From Nitrosopumilus sp. b1 (GTDB lineage Archaea > Thermoproteota > Nitrososphaeria > Nitrososphaerales > Nitrosopumilaceae), in contig NZ_MU078709.1 of assembly GCF_014078545.1 (NCBI RefSeq), forward strand, positions 1 through 64,000: a stretch of 64,000 bases of DNA, written 5' to 3'. Position 1 is the stretch's first letter; each line of letters opens with the position of its first letter. The notes under the pieces were generated by a model. The model had not been told where the DNA came from and did not search any database. It saw only the letters and a list, made by a program, of their open reading frames with translations. Below are positions 57,323 to 64,000 of this stretch, piece after piece. The translations under genes were made by a program, and so were the position numbers.

Positions 57323-57876
57323 ACAGGAATACAAAGTATTACGCCACCAATCAAGAGTGCAAGATTAAATCCCAGCCAGAGAACTGATAAAAGTAAAATC
57401 ACAGTGGATAAGGGCAGTAATGTTCTAGTGGTTGGACTAGAGTGATGTTTTATGATAAAAAATCCCCCTAGTGCAGTTAAAATCAATCCAATCTCTAAAG
57501 GCTGATGAGATAATGAAATCAATCCATCTATTCCGAAAATTTCATGAGAAACAGAATCGGCATATCCTGAAATGATTTGCAAGATTGAACCAATAATGAT
57601 TAGTTGAATTCCACGTTTGAGAAATTTATCAAGATTATATTTTTTTAATAGAATTAATCCCAGAATAGCGGATATTGCAATCATTGATACACCGACATAA
57701 ACTGCAACATGCTGTATTGACCAAAAGCTTTCTGGTTCACGTAATGCATGAGATGCTGCATCCCACACACCTCCGGATAACATTTGACCAGTTCCAAATG
57801 TAGAAAGAATACCAATAATGGATGAAATTGAGTAACGTCGTGAAAAGATAGAGCTTAAACTTGAAATTGCTTTCAT
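57286..57876 (-). CDS. Polytopic membrane protein
   Basis: 196 residues, about six helices (near 18-33, 55-74, 86-104, 122-140, 150-167 and 170-185). VWDAASHALREPESFWSIQH near 37-56 and YADSVSHEIFGIDGLISLSH near 104-123 hold Trp, Asp, His and Ser, similar in the two loops, hinting at an internal duplication. No family recognised. Confidence 0.72.
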   Translation of the reverse strand: MKAISSLSSIFSRRYSISSIIGILSTFGTGQMLSGGVWDAASHALREPESFWSIQHVAVYVGVSMIAISAILGLILLKKYNLDKFLKRGIQLIIIGSILQIISGYADSVSHEIFGIDGLISLSHQPLEIGLILTALGGFFIIKHHSSPTTRTLLPLSTVILLLSVLWLGFNLALLIGGVILCIPVYEIFSSGCAIL

Positions 57877-57986
57877 TTTTCTACTGAATGATACAGTGTA
57901 TATAGTTCTTCAATATTTTTCATTATTAAAATTCACATTCATAAATTATCAAGTAACTATATTTAGATGAAAAACCATGGCTAGTC

Positions 57987-58226
57987 ATGAGTCCCGGTAT
58001 TGGATTAATGAAGCGTCGTCTTGAAAAAGAACAAGATGCCATATCTCTAGCAGTTTCAGGAATATCTAAAAAATACAATATTCAGCCAAGCCAGATTAAA
58101 ACTCTAGAGACAAAATACCATGATGATGCAGGGGATTGGTATGTTGCATTGGGTTGGGATGAAAAAAAGGCAATTATTAGAATGGATTCTGTTCAGGGAA
58201 CAATAACAGAAATAAAAGAAATCTGA
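57987..58226 (+). CDS. Small PepSY-like protein
   Basis: 79 residues. Helix (MKRRLEKEQDAISLAVSGIS) then strands (WYVALGWDEKKAIIRMDSVQ, GTITEIKEI), consistent with a PepSY-like fold found in small cytoplasmic proteins. Lies 17 bp upstream of the SDR gene and may form an operon with it. Function unknown. Confidence 0.7.
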   Translation: MSPGIGLMKRRLEKEQDAISLAVSGISKKYNIQPSQIKTLETKYHDDAGDWYVALGWDEKKAIIRMDSVQGTITEIKEI

Positions 58227-58242
58227 TATTAAGTAAATCATC

Positions 58243-58890
58243 ATGTCTAAAGCAATTGTTTTTGGTGGTTCAAGAGGAATTGGAAAAGCCATTGCTGAAT
58301 CACTAAATGAATTAAATTATGATGTAATTGCTACATCAAAAAAACAAGTCGACACATCTGATATTTCCAGTATCAAAAATTTTATTGCAATAAATAATGA
58401 AACAGATATTCTAGTTTTGAATACGGGTGGTCCTCCCGCAAAGGAATTCTATTCTATCACTCAAGAAGAATGGGAGAAATTTCATCGACAGTTATTTTTA
58501 GGATTCTGTATAGTTCTACAGAATATCAAAGTAAATAATGAAGGATACATTTTTCTAATTAGCTCTAATGTAATCAAAGAGCCAAATTCAAAATTAATTA
58601 TGTCGAGTGCTTATAGAGCAGCATTTACAAGTGTATTTAAAATTCTAAGTAAAGAATTTGCGTCCAGAGATGTTAGCTGTATCAATATTGCTCCAGGTCC
58701 AATCAATACAGATAGAACTAGAGAGTTAATTGATGACGTCGAAAAATATGCAGAGTCACTACCAATGAAAAGACTTGGAGATCCAAAAGAGATTGGAAAT
58801 TTTGTAAAATCTATAGTTGAAAATAAAATAAAATATCTGTCAGGTACTACGATTAACTTTGATGGTGCAAATTCAAACTATATTTTCTAG
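58243..58890 (+). CDS. Short-chain dehydrogenase/reductase
   Basis: 215 residues. NAD(P)-binding GGSRGIGKAIAESL about 5-18, NTGGPP (in place of NNAG) near 64-69, catalytic Ser near ISSN and the YxxxK motif as YRAAF at about 125-129 without the usual Lys: S-A-Y-R-A-A-F has Ala in the Lys place, which could alter activity. C-terminal INIAPGPINTDRTREL. Stop overlaps the convergent gene by 4 bp. Confidence 0.82.
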   Translation: MSKAIVFGGSRGIGKAIAESLNELNYDVIATSKKQVDTSDISSIKNFIAINNETDILVLNTGGPPAKEFYSITQEEWEKFHRQLFLGFCIVLQNIKVNNEGYIFLISSNVIKEPNSKLIMSSAYRAAFTSVFKILSKEFASRDVSCINIAPGPINTDRTRELIDDVEKYAESLPMKRLGDPKEIGNFVKSIVENKIKYLSGTTINFDGANSNYIF

Positions 58891-59528
58891 TTTTTCTTAA
58901 ATTCAACGTTTGGCCCATCTGAACCACTTGGAATCACCAATAGGCCTCCATCATTAAGTTGTTTTACCAGTTGCATTACTTCTTTTTCTACTTGGTTTCG
59001 TTGTAAACCTGTCTGCTGTGCAAATAGTTCAACTAGTTCAGTAATTTTTCGCTGTCCGTTACAAGATTTCCAAAAGTCAACAATTGCCTGATTGACCATA
59101 AATCCCTGCTCGTGTTCATTTGCAAGAACAAGTGATCCATCATCCTGTTTTACTAATTTTCCTACACCTTGTGGCATTGCAGTTTCATAGTTTATTGGAG
59201 CAGGAGTAGTTAATCCAGCACCCATGTTCTTTAGAATAGCTTTTGCATCATCTGACATTTTATCCATAGACCATGGTGGGTCCCAAACAATGTCGACTTT
59301 GACATTATTTACGCCTGGAACTTTTTTAGCATATCTAGTAACATCTTGGACCAGAGTTTCATGTAAAGGGCATCCTTGTGTAGTCATAGTCATTTTGATG
59401 TTAACATCATTATTTTCTACAACATCAATTCCATAGATTAAGCCCATATCTACAATGTTTAATGGAACTTCAGGATCCATGCATTGTTTTAAAGAATTTC
59501 TAACTGCTTCAGATGTCACAGTACTCAT
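58887..59528 (-). CDS. MIP18 (DUF59) fused to a PqqD-like domain
   Basis: 213 residues. N-terminal MIP18/SufT domain about 1-100: PEVPLNIVDMGLIYGIDVVE, MTTQGCPLHETLVQDV with the conserved Cys, VDIVWDPPWS. C-terminal about 130-205: GSLVLANEHEQGFMVNQAIV, KSCNGQRKITELVELFAQQT, QLVKQLNDGGLLVI, which reads as a PqqD-like domain. MIP18 proteins assist Fe-S maturation; the added domain may bind a substrate peptide. Confidence 0.88.
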   Translation of the reverse strand: MSTVTSEAVRNSLKQCMDPEVPLNIVDMGLIYGIDVVENNDVNIKMTMTTQGCPLHETLVQDVTRYAKKVPGVNNVKVDIVWDPPWSMDKMSDDAKAILKNMGAGLTTPAPINYETAMPQGVGKLVKQDDGSLVLANEHEQGFMVNQAIVDFWKSCNGQRKITELVELFAQQTGLQRNQVEKEVMQLVKQLNDGGLLVIPSGSDGPNVEFKKN

Positions 59529-59567
59529 ATTTTTTTAAAAGATTTGAAAAACAATAAAAACTTTCTA

Positions 59568-60620
59568 TTAATTAGCTTCAAATAACTTTTTGATGGATTC
59601 TTCGTATGGGGGTTTTGCTACTCCTTTCTCAGTAATAATACCTGTAATTAGTTCAGGAGGAGTCATATCAAAAGCAGGATTAATGACGTTGATATCATCA
59701 GGTGCAGTTTTCTTTTCCCCAACTCCAGTTACTTCCGTTCCTTTTCTCATCTCGATTACAACATCTTTTGGGCTACTAATCATATCAAAAGTGGATAATG
59801 GAGCTGCAACATAGAATGGAATACCATGCTGTTTTGCCATGGTAGCCACCTGATATGTTCCAATTTTATTATAAACATGTCCTGTTCGCAAAACTCTATC
59901 TGCGCCAACTACAACTTTGTTAACTAAGCCATTTGACATTGAATAACCTACAGCAGTATCAGGTATAAGACTAACATCGATTCCATCATGTTTTAATTCA
60001 AAAGCAGTCAATCGTGAGCCTTGCTGTACTGGTCGAGTTTCTGTGGCTATTACTTTGATTTTTTTACCACTATCTTTAGTAGCTCTGATCACTCCTAATG
60101 CAGTACCGTAAGCTACTGTAGCCAATGCGCCTGCATTACAATGAGTCATTATGGTGTCATTGTTATCAAACAGTATGGAGCCATTTTTTCCCATTGTCAT
60201 GTTAATTTGAATATCTTCATCAGCCATTTGTTTTGCAGTTTTAATAATTGATTCTTTAATATCGGATACATTTTGTTCTTGTTTTGCTATTTGAATAATT
60301 TTATCTAATCCCCATTTTAGATTAATTGCAGTCGGTCTAGTCTCAAATAGAATTTTTCTTGCCGATTCAAGATCATCTAATAGTTTTTCTTTTGTTTCAG
60401 CCTTGCTTTGAAGTGCAGCCAAAGCTAAACCAAAAGCTCCTGATACACCTATTGCCGGAGCACCTCTAACAACAAGGGTCCTAATTGCTTCTGCAACTTG
60501 ATTAAAATCATCGTATTCTACAAAGACGAGTTCATTAGGCAATTTTGTCTGATCGATCATTCGCACTTTGTTGTCTTTCCATTCAACAGTGCGTAAAGAC
60601 AAATTAGTTGAAATTGTCAT
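59568..60620 (-). CDS. mtnA: S-methyl-5-thioribose-1-phosphate isomerase family
   Basis: About 350 residues from ATG 60620 (MTISTNLSLRTVEWKDNKVR); an upstream extension of eight residues is unlikely. GAPAIGVSGAFGLALA near 56-71, catalytic Cys in THCNAGALATVAYGTALG, VVGADRVLRTGHVYNKIGTY with the catalytic Asp. Isomerises methylthioribose-1-P in methionine salvage; archaeal homologues can act as ribose-1,5-bisphosphate isomerase, so the symbol is provisional. Confidence 0.87.
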   Translation of the reverse strand: MTISTNLSLRTVEWKDNKVRMIDQTKLPNELVFVEYDDFNQVAEAIRTLVVRGAPAIGVSGAFGLALAALQSKAETKEKLLDDLESARKILFETRPTAINLKWGLDKIIQIAKQEQNVSDIKESIIKTAKQMADEDIQINMTMGKNGSILFDNNDTIMTHCNAGALATVAYGTALGVIRATKDSGKKIKVIATETRPVQQGSRLTAFELKHDGIDVSLIPDTAVGYSMSNGLVNKVVVGADRVLRTGHVYNKIGTYQVATMAKQHGIPFYVAAPLSTFDMISSPKDVVIEMRKGTEVTGVGEKKTAPDDINVINPAFDMTPPELITGIITEKGVAKPPYEESIKKLFEAN

Positions 60621-60732
60621 CTTAATCAGTAGAATATTTTTCAATCCCCATTATAATTTAATAAATTATTCTTGCATTGTGCCAAGATAAAGTTAGTTTA
60701 AACGTTATATTATAACAAGAAATGATCAAACC

Positions 60733-61752
60733 ATGATATCTAGTTCGGATCTGGGCCGGATAGACAAAAGTAGTATGCATAAGGTCTATGACAGATGGCC
60801 TGAAATTGCTGATGAGGCATATCATTCAGAATTTGAAACAGCGGGTTTTGTAGGAATTGATCATATAGTGTTTACTGGAATGGGAGGCTCTGGAGCATTA
60901 GGGGATATTTTTGAGGCAATTTTATCAAGAACGAATATTCATGTATCAGTTGTAAAAGGATACCTATTACCAAAAACAGTTGATGCAGACACATTGGTAG
61001 TTACAACCAGTGTTTCTGGAAACACTGTTGAGACTTTATCAACGCTTAATTTGGCAAAGGAAAAAGATTGTAAAATTATTGGGTTTTCATCTGGGGGAAA
61101 GATGGAGAGTTACTGTTTGAAAAACAAAATTGAATACAGAAAAATTCAAGAAATTCATTCACCACGTGCATCATTTACTGTATTTTTATATTCAATGCTA
61201 AAAATCCTACATGAGACATTACCAGTGGAAGAATCAGACATTAAAGGTTCTATTAGCAGTCTTAGGGAAATTCAAAGGAAAATCTCGTCTAATAATCTAA
61301 ATAATTCTAATCCTTCTTTGGAGTTAGCAAAATGGATTACTGATATACCTTTGATATATTATCCATGGGGACTGCAGGCGGCAGCAATTAGGTTTAAAAA
61401 TTCCTTGCAAGAGAATGCAAAGATGCATGCAATAACAGAAGATGTTATTGAGGCATGTCATAATGGAATTGTATCGTGGGAGAAAAGAACTGAAATAAAA
61501 CCGATTTTAATGCAAGGGGTTGATGATTATATTAAAACTAAAGAAAGATGGAATATTTTGCAGGAATTTTTTGATGATAAAAAAGTAGATTATAAAATAG
61601 TAAAATCCGTTGAAGGTGGAATTCTGACAAAATTAATAAATTTGATTTATTTGCTTGATTATGCCTCGATTTACAAAGCCATACTCACTAAAGTTGATCC
61701 TACGGTAGTACAGCCAATAAATTATGTTAAGAGTAAATTAAATGAAGATTAA
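60733..61752 (+). CDS. Bifunctional phosphoglucose/phosphomannose isomerase
   Basis: 339 residues. SIS domain fold: VFTGMGGSGALGDIFEAI near 47-63, VVTTSVSGNTVETL near 92-105, ASFTVFLYSMLKI, and HGIVSWE-like HNGIVSWEKRTE with the catalytic His. Fits the archaeal PGI/PMI family; links glucose-6-P, fructose-6-P and mannose-6-P for gluconeogenesis and glycan synthesis. Overlaps the convergent methyltransferase gene by 4 bp. Confidence 0.88.
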   Translation: MISSSDLGRIDKSSMHKVYDRWPEIADEAYHSEFETAGFVGIDHIVFTGMGGSGALGDIFEAILSRTNIHVSVVKGYLLPKTVDADTLVVTTSVSGNTVETLSTLNLAKEKDCKIIGFSSGGKMESYCLKNKIEYRKIQEIHSPRASFTVFLYSMLKILHETLPVEESDIKGSISSLREIQRKISSNNLNNSNPSLELAKWITDIPLIYYPWGLQAAAIRFKNSLQENAKMHAITEDVIEACHNGIVSWEKRTEIKPILMQGVDDYIKTKERWNILQEFFDDKKVDYKIVKSVEGGILTKLINLIYLLDYASIYKAILTKVDPTVVQPINYVKSKLNED

Positions 61753-62582
61753 GTTTTCTTCAAAAGTAAAAATGAGTGATGTCCGTCAGGATCTTCTTCA
61801 TAAGGCTTCTTTTGATGATACTTTAAGTAATTGACAAATTCTGATTTCATACCTCCACCTTTTAATCTATCCAAGTAAATATTTGGTTTGAAATTTGTAA
61901 AATCTACTATTTTCATATTCAATTGGTTTGCGATATCAATAAAATTTTTCTTGCTGGGAAGTATATTCATACTATCTTCAAATAAGGATACTTTTCCTTT
62001 CTGAATAATTGAAGAATTAGGATTTTGAGTAGAAATAAAAACTATTCCAGAGGAATTCAATAATTCTTTCGCCCTTTTAATCACTGATACTGGATTTTTT
62101 ACGTAATAAATCATTTGAGTGAGACATACAAGATCATAACTTTCATGCAATGGATATGTTTCATCAAAATAACCATGTTGGATCATTCCTGAAACATCAT
62201 TAATGATATAGTTTTTTTCCACCTCTATTCCTTTTGTATTAATTCCTAATTCATTTAGTCGTTTAACAAGATGTCCATAAAGGGCTCCAACGTCTATGGC
62301 ATTCTTAAATTTCATGTTGGTTTTTGATTTAAGATATCTAACATATTGTTCTGCAATAAGATCCCAAAATCGCATTTTGAATGGTTTTGATATATTCATA
62401 AAAACTGAATTATAGTTTTGATGGTTTTCTTTTAATAATGATTTTTTTTGATCGGAAAAATTTTTTTTAAAGATACAATCACAATCATTACAAAGAAAAA
62501 ACTTCATTAATTCAATATTAGTGACTTTTTCTGAGTTGCATAGTTTGCAAGTAATTTGTGAATTTATTTCATTATTTTTCAT
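61749..62582 (-). CDS. Methyltransferase with N-terminal zinc ribbon
   Basis: 277 residues. N-terminal CKLCNSEKVTNIELMKFFLC and NDCDCIF supply two Cys pairs (about 12-39), then a SAM fold: NAIDVGALYGHLVKRLNELG, IEVEKNY, LTQMIYYVKNPVSVI. Layout is that of sugar C-methyltransferases for surface glycans. The downstream gene lies 44 bp upstream in transcription order and belongs with surface-polysaccharide genes. Confidence 0.82.
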   Translation of the reverse strand: MKNNEINSQITCKLCNSEKVTNIELMKFFLCNDCDCIFKKNFSDQKKSLLKENHQNYNSVFMNISKPFKMRFWDLIAEQYVRYLKSKTNMKFKNAIDVGALYGHLVKRLNELGINTKGIEVEKNYIINDVSGMIQHGYFDETYPLHESYDLVCLTQMIYYVKNPVSVIKRAKELLNSSGIVFISTQNPNSSIIQKGKVSLFEDSMNILPSKKNFIDIANQLNMKIVDFTNFKPNIYLDRLKGGGMKSEFVNYLKYHQKKPYEEDPDGHHSFLLLKKT

Positions 62583-62626
62583 AAATTAGGTTAATATTTG
62601 TTGAATAAAAAAATTGATTATCGTAA

Positions 62627-63718
62627 TTATGATGCTCGAAGATTATGATATTTACGTAATAATTTGAAAAAGAGTAAAAATAATTTGTATGAGGTTTTTT
62701 TTCGAACTTTTATCAACACATAGTATGGAATTTCTTTTCCCCCCCACTTTCTTTTGTAAAATAACAAAGAGGATATTTGGTCTGAAGGTTTATCTAAAAT
62801 AGGCCCACCAGAAAAGTCATAAAATTTGAGATTATTGTCTTTTGCCCATTCCAAAGCAATCCACGTAAGTAATGTACCTCCCAAATTTGTAGAATCCGAA
62901 TATGAATTTATTACAAAATTTGTATATGCAGTCCTATTAAAAAAACCGACCCTAATAGCTGAGATTAATTCATTATTTTGATAAGCAAGAAAAATTTTTT
63001 CAATACCATTTTGAAGATTATTCCAAAGTAATTCCTTTTCTTTTTTTGTATCAGTTATAATCAAACCCTTGGTTTTACACCATTCTTGATTTAGTCGGAT
63101 AAAATCTTCTAATTCATCTTTACGTTCTAATAATTTTGAATTTATGTTTCTTCTTTTGGCTCTAGTGATATCACCACGGGTTTTTTTGGAAATTCTATGC
63201 CATAATTCATTTTTGTCAACATTAAGTTCATCAATAAACGATATGTTGTCATGGCGAATGTATCCATTTTCTAGAAATGTGTTAAGGTAATCTTCGTCTA
63301 TAGAAAAGTCACATGGAGGAGTTTGACCTTCAATTTGAACTGTATCAAATTTTTTTGCAATATCATCAACAGCTTTTATAATTTGCTGAAGTATCTCAAT
63401 TCTTTCGTTTTTATTATCAGAGTATATGATCGGGCCATAAATCCAAATAATTCTACTTGAAATTTTTGAAATTATAGGTCTTAATTGCCTAAGAATTTTT
63501 GAGGAATACATTACGGTTGTTTTAATAATTCTTAATCCTAACTGACCTTTAATCTCTCCATAATCATTTTCAACAGTAATGAATACAGGAATAACTCCAT
63601 TTGAATCGGAAATTAAATTTTCATATGTTTGAAAAAAAGTGGAGTAGTCAACTTTTAACAGATTATTATTCCAGTTATTTTTATCGGTAGTTTGAAAAAT
63701 ATTATATTTATATTTCAA
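62627..63718 (-). CDS. FemAB-like GNAT acyltransferase
   Basis: 363 residues. Two GNAT-like halves as in FemA/B/X: YSTFFQTYENLI, RITKRAKRR-like basic helix GDITRAKRRNINSKLLERK near 187-205, and C-terminal IALEWAKDNNLKFYDFSGGP near 295-314. Archaea have no peptidoglycan; related proteins modify sugars with amino acids in surface glycan. In the same cluster as a methyltransferase and a cytidylyltransferase. Confidence 0.8.
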   Translation of the reverse strand: MKYKYNIFQTTDKNNWNNNLLKVDYSTFFQTYENLISDSNGVIPVFITVENDYGEIKGQLGLRIIKTTVMYSSKILRQLRPIISKISSRIIWIYGPIIYSDNKNERIEILQQIIKAVDDIAKKFDTVQIEGQTPPCDFSIDEDYLNTFLENGYIRHDNISFIDELNVDKNELWHRISKKTRGDITRAKRRNINSKLLERKDELEDFIRLNQEWCKTKGLIITDTKKEKELLWNNLQNGIEKIFLAYQNNELISAIRVGFFNRTAYTNFVINSYSDSTNLGGTLLTWIALEWAKDNNLKFYDFSGGPILDKPSDQISSLLFYKRKWGGKEIPYYVLIKVRKKTSYKLFLLFFKLLRKYHNLRAS

Positions 63719-63836
63719 GTTAATATTTCGTTTTATTTTATCTTTGTTAATAGGTTATCTTTATTTTAATATTGGAAAAAATTTAGTGTGCCTTTTAATT
63801 TTAATTTAATACGAAGTTATTTGATAGTATCTATCA

Positions 63837-64000
63837 ATGACCAAAAAAGTGTTTATTGGTGTAATTCAAGCTAGAATGGCATCATCTAGACTTCCGTCAA
63901 AAATTATGCAAGACATATTAGGAAAGCCGTTAATTCTTCATATTTATGAACGGCTTAGGAAAATTCCTCAATTATCTCAAGTAGTTCTAGCCACAACAAA
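63837..64000 (+). CDS. Cytidylyltransferase-family protein (cut by window end)
   Basis: First 54 codons only. VIQARMASSRLPSKIMQDIL then GKPLIL near 9-35 is the nucleotide-binding start of SpsF/acylneuraminate cytidylyltransferase-like enzymes, which activate sugars for surface glycan. The rest lies beyond the window. A TATA-like TTTAATTTAAT lies upstream (about 63804-63812). Confidence 0.82.
   Translation, partial: MTKKVFIGVIQARMASSRLPSKIMQDILGKPLILHIYERLRKIPQLSQVVLATT

Noticed and set aside
1-64000. CRISPR arrays, insertion sequences and prophage genes
   Set aside because: No regularly spaced repeats, transposase or integrase motifs, or terminal inverted repeats with duplications were seen.

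Overview
The window is a contiguous piece of a low-GC archaeal chromosome, almost certainly from an ammonia-oxidizing thaumarchaeon close to Nitrosopumilus. Grounds: adjacent 4-hydroxybutyryl-CoA dehydratase and ADP-forming 4-hydroxybutyrate-CoA ligase genes (3-hydroxypropionate/4-hydroxybutyrate CO2 fixation), a TFIIB gene, F420-type enzymes, a Sec11-like signal peptidase, archaeal TATA boxes about 25 nt upstream of start codons (leaderless mRNAs), many CxxC microproteins, and secreted proteins ending in a Trp-Trp repeat. I see no rRNA operon, CRISPR array, prophage or insertion sequence. Four tRNAs are present: Ala-CGC, Val-TAC, Lys-CTT and Arg-TCG.

Layout. 0.1-5.5 kb: small sensors and regulators, a SIMPL-domain protein divergent from a membrane-anchored HTH regulator across a palindrome, and a 19-residue Lys/Ala peptide. 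3.4-17 kb: an envelope cluster. It has four secreted proteins carrying eight copies of a Trp-rich module, a DUF4129-type protein divergent from a MoxR-DUF58-VWA operon, and two more secreted proteins. Four copies of one palindrome (half-site TGGTACATTC) lie in this cluster, three of them at a fixed distance from TATA boxes, next to an overlooked 48-residue ribbon-helix-helix protein. I read this as a local, apparently undescribed regulon. 17-22 kb: FMN reductase, response regulator, histidine kinase with a PhnD-like binding protein, and microproteins. 22.5-31 kb: cyclic amidohydrolase, zinc-ribbon proteins, thioredoxin, signal peptidase and the carbon-fixation pair. 31-39 kb: degenerate RNase H, radical SAM protein, TFB, a cluster of nuclease-like and CxxC proteins, and methyltransferases.

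39.2-39.45 kb holds a strong candidate structured non-coding RNA: a four-way junction of about 146 nt behind a TATA box and a tandem 10-bp direct repeat. 39.5-48 kb: HtpX, glycosyltransferase, aspartate kinase, branched-chain aminotransferase, and an XPD/DinG-type helicase that seems to start at a CTG codon. 48.5-53.5 kb: the terminal oxidase operon, with subunit II split over two genes, subunit I, a double cupredoxin and a short CtaA/Cox15. 53.5-61.8 kb: phosphatase, F420 enzymes, aminotransferase, SDR, a MIP18-PqqD fusion, MtnA-like isomerase and bifunctional phosphoglucose/phosphomannose isomerase. The last 2 kb begin a surface-glycan region (methyltransferase, FemAB-like protein, truncated cytidylyltransferase).

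Coordinates of genes below about 60 codons were read by hand from the sequence. Family assignments rest on motifs recognised by eye; no database search was run.
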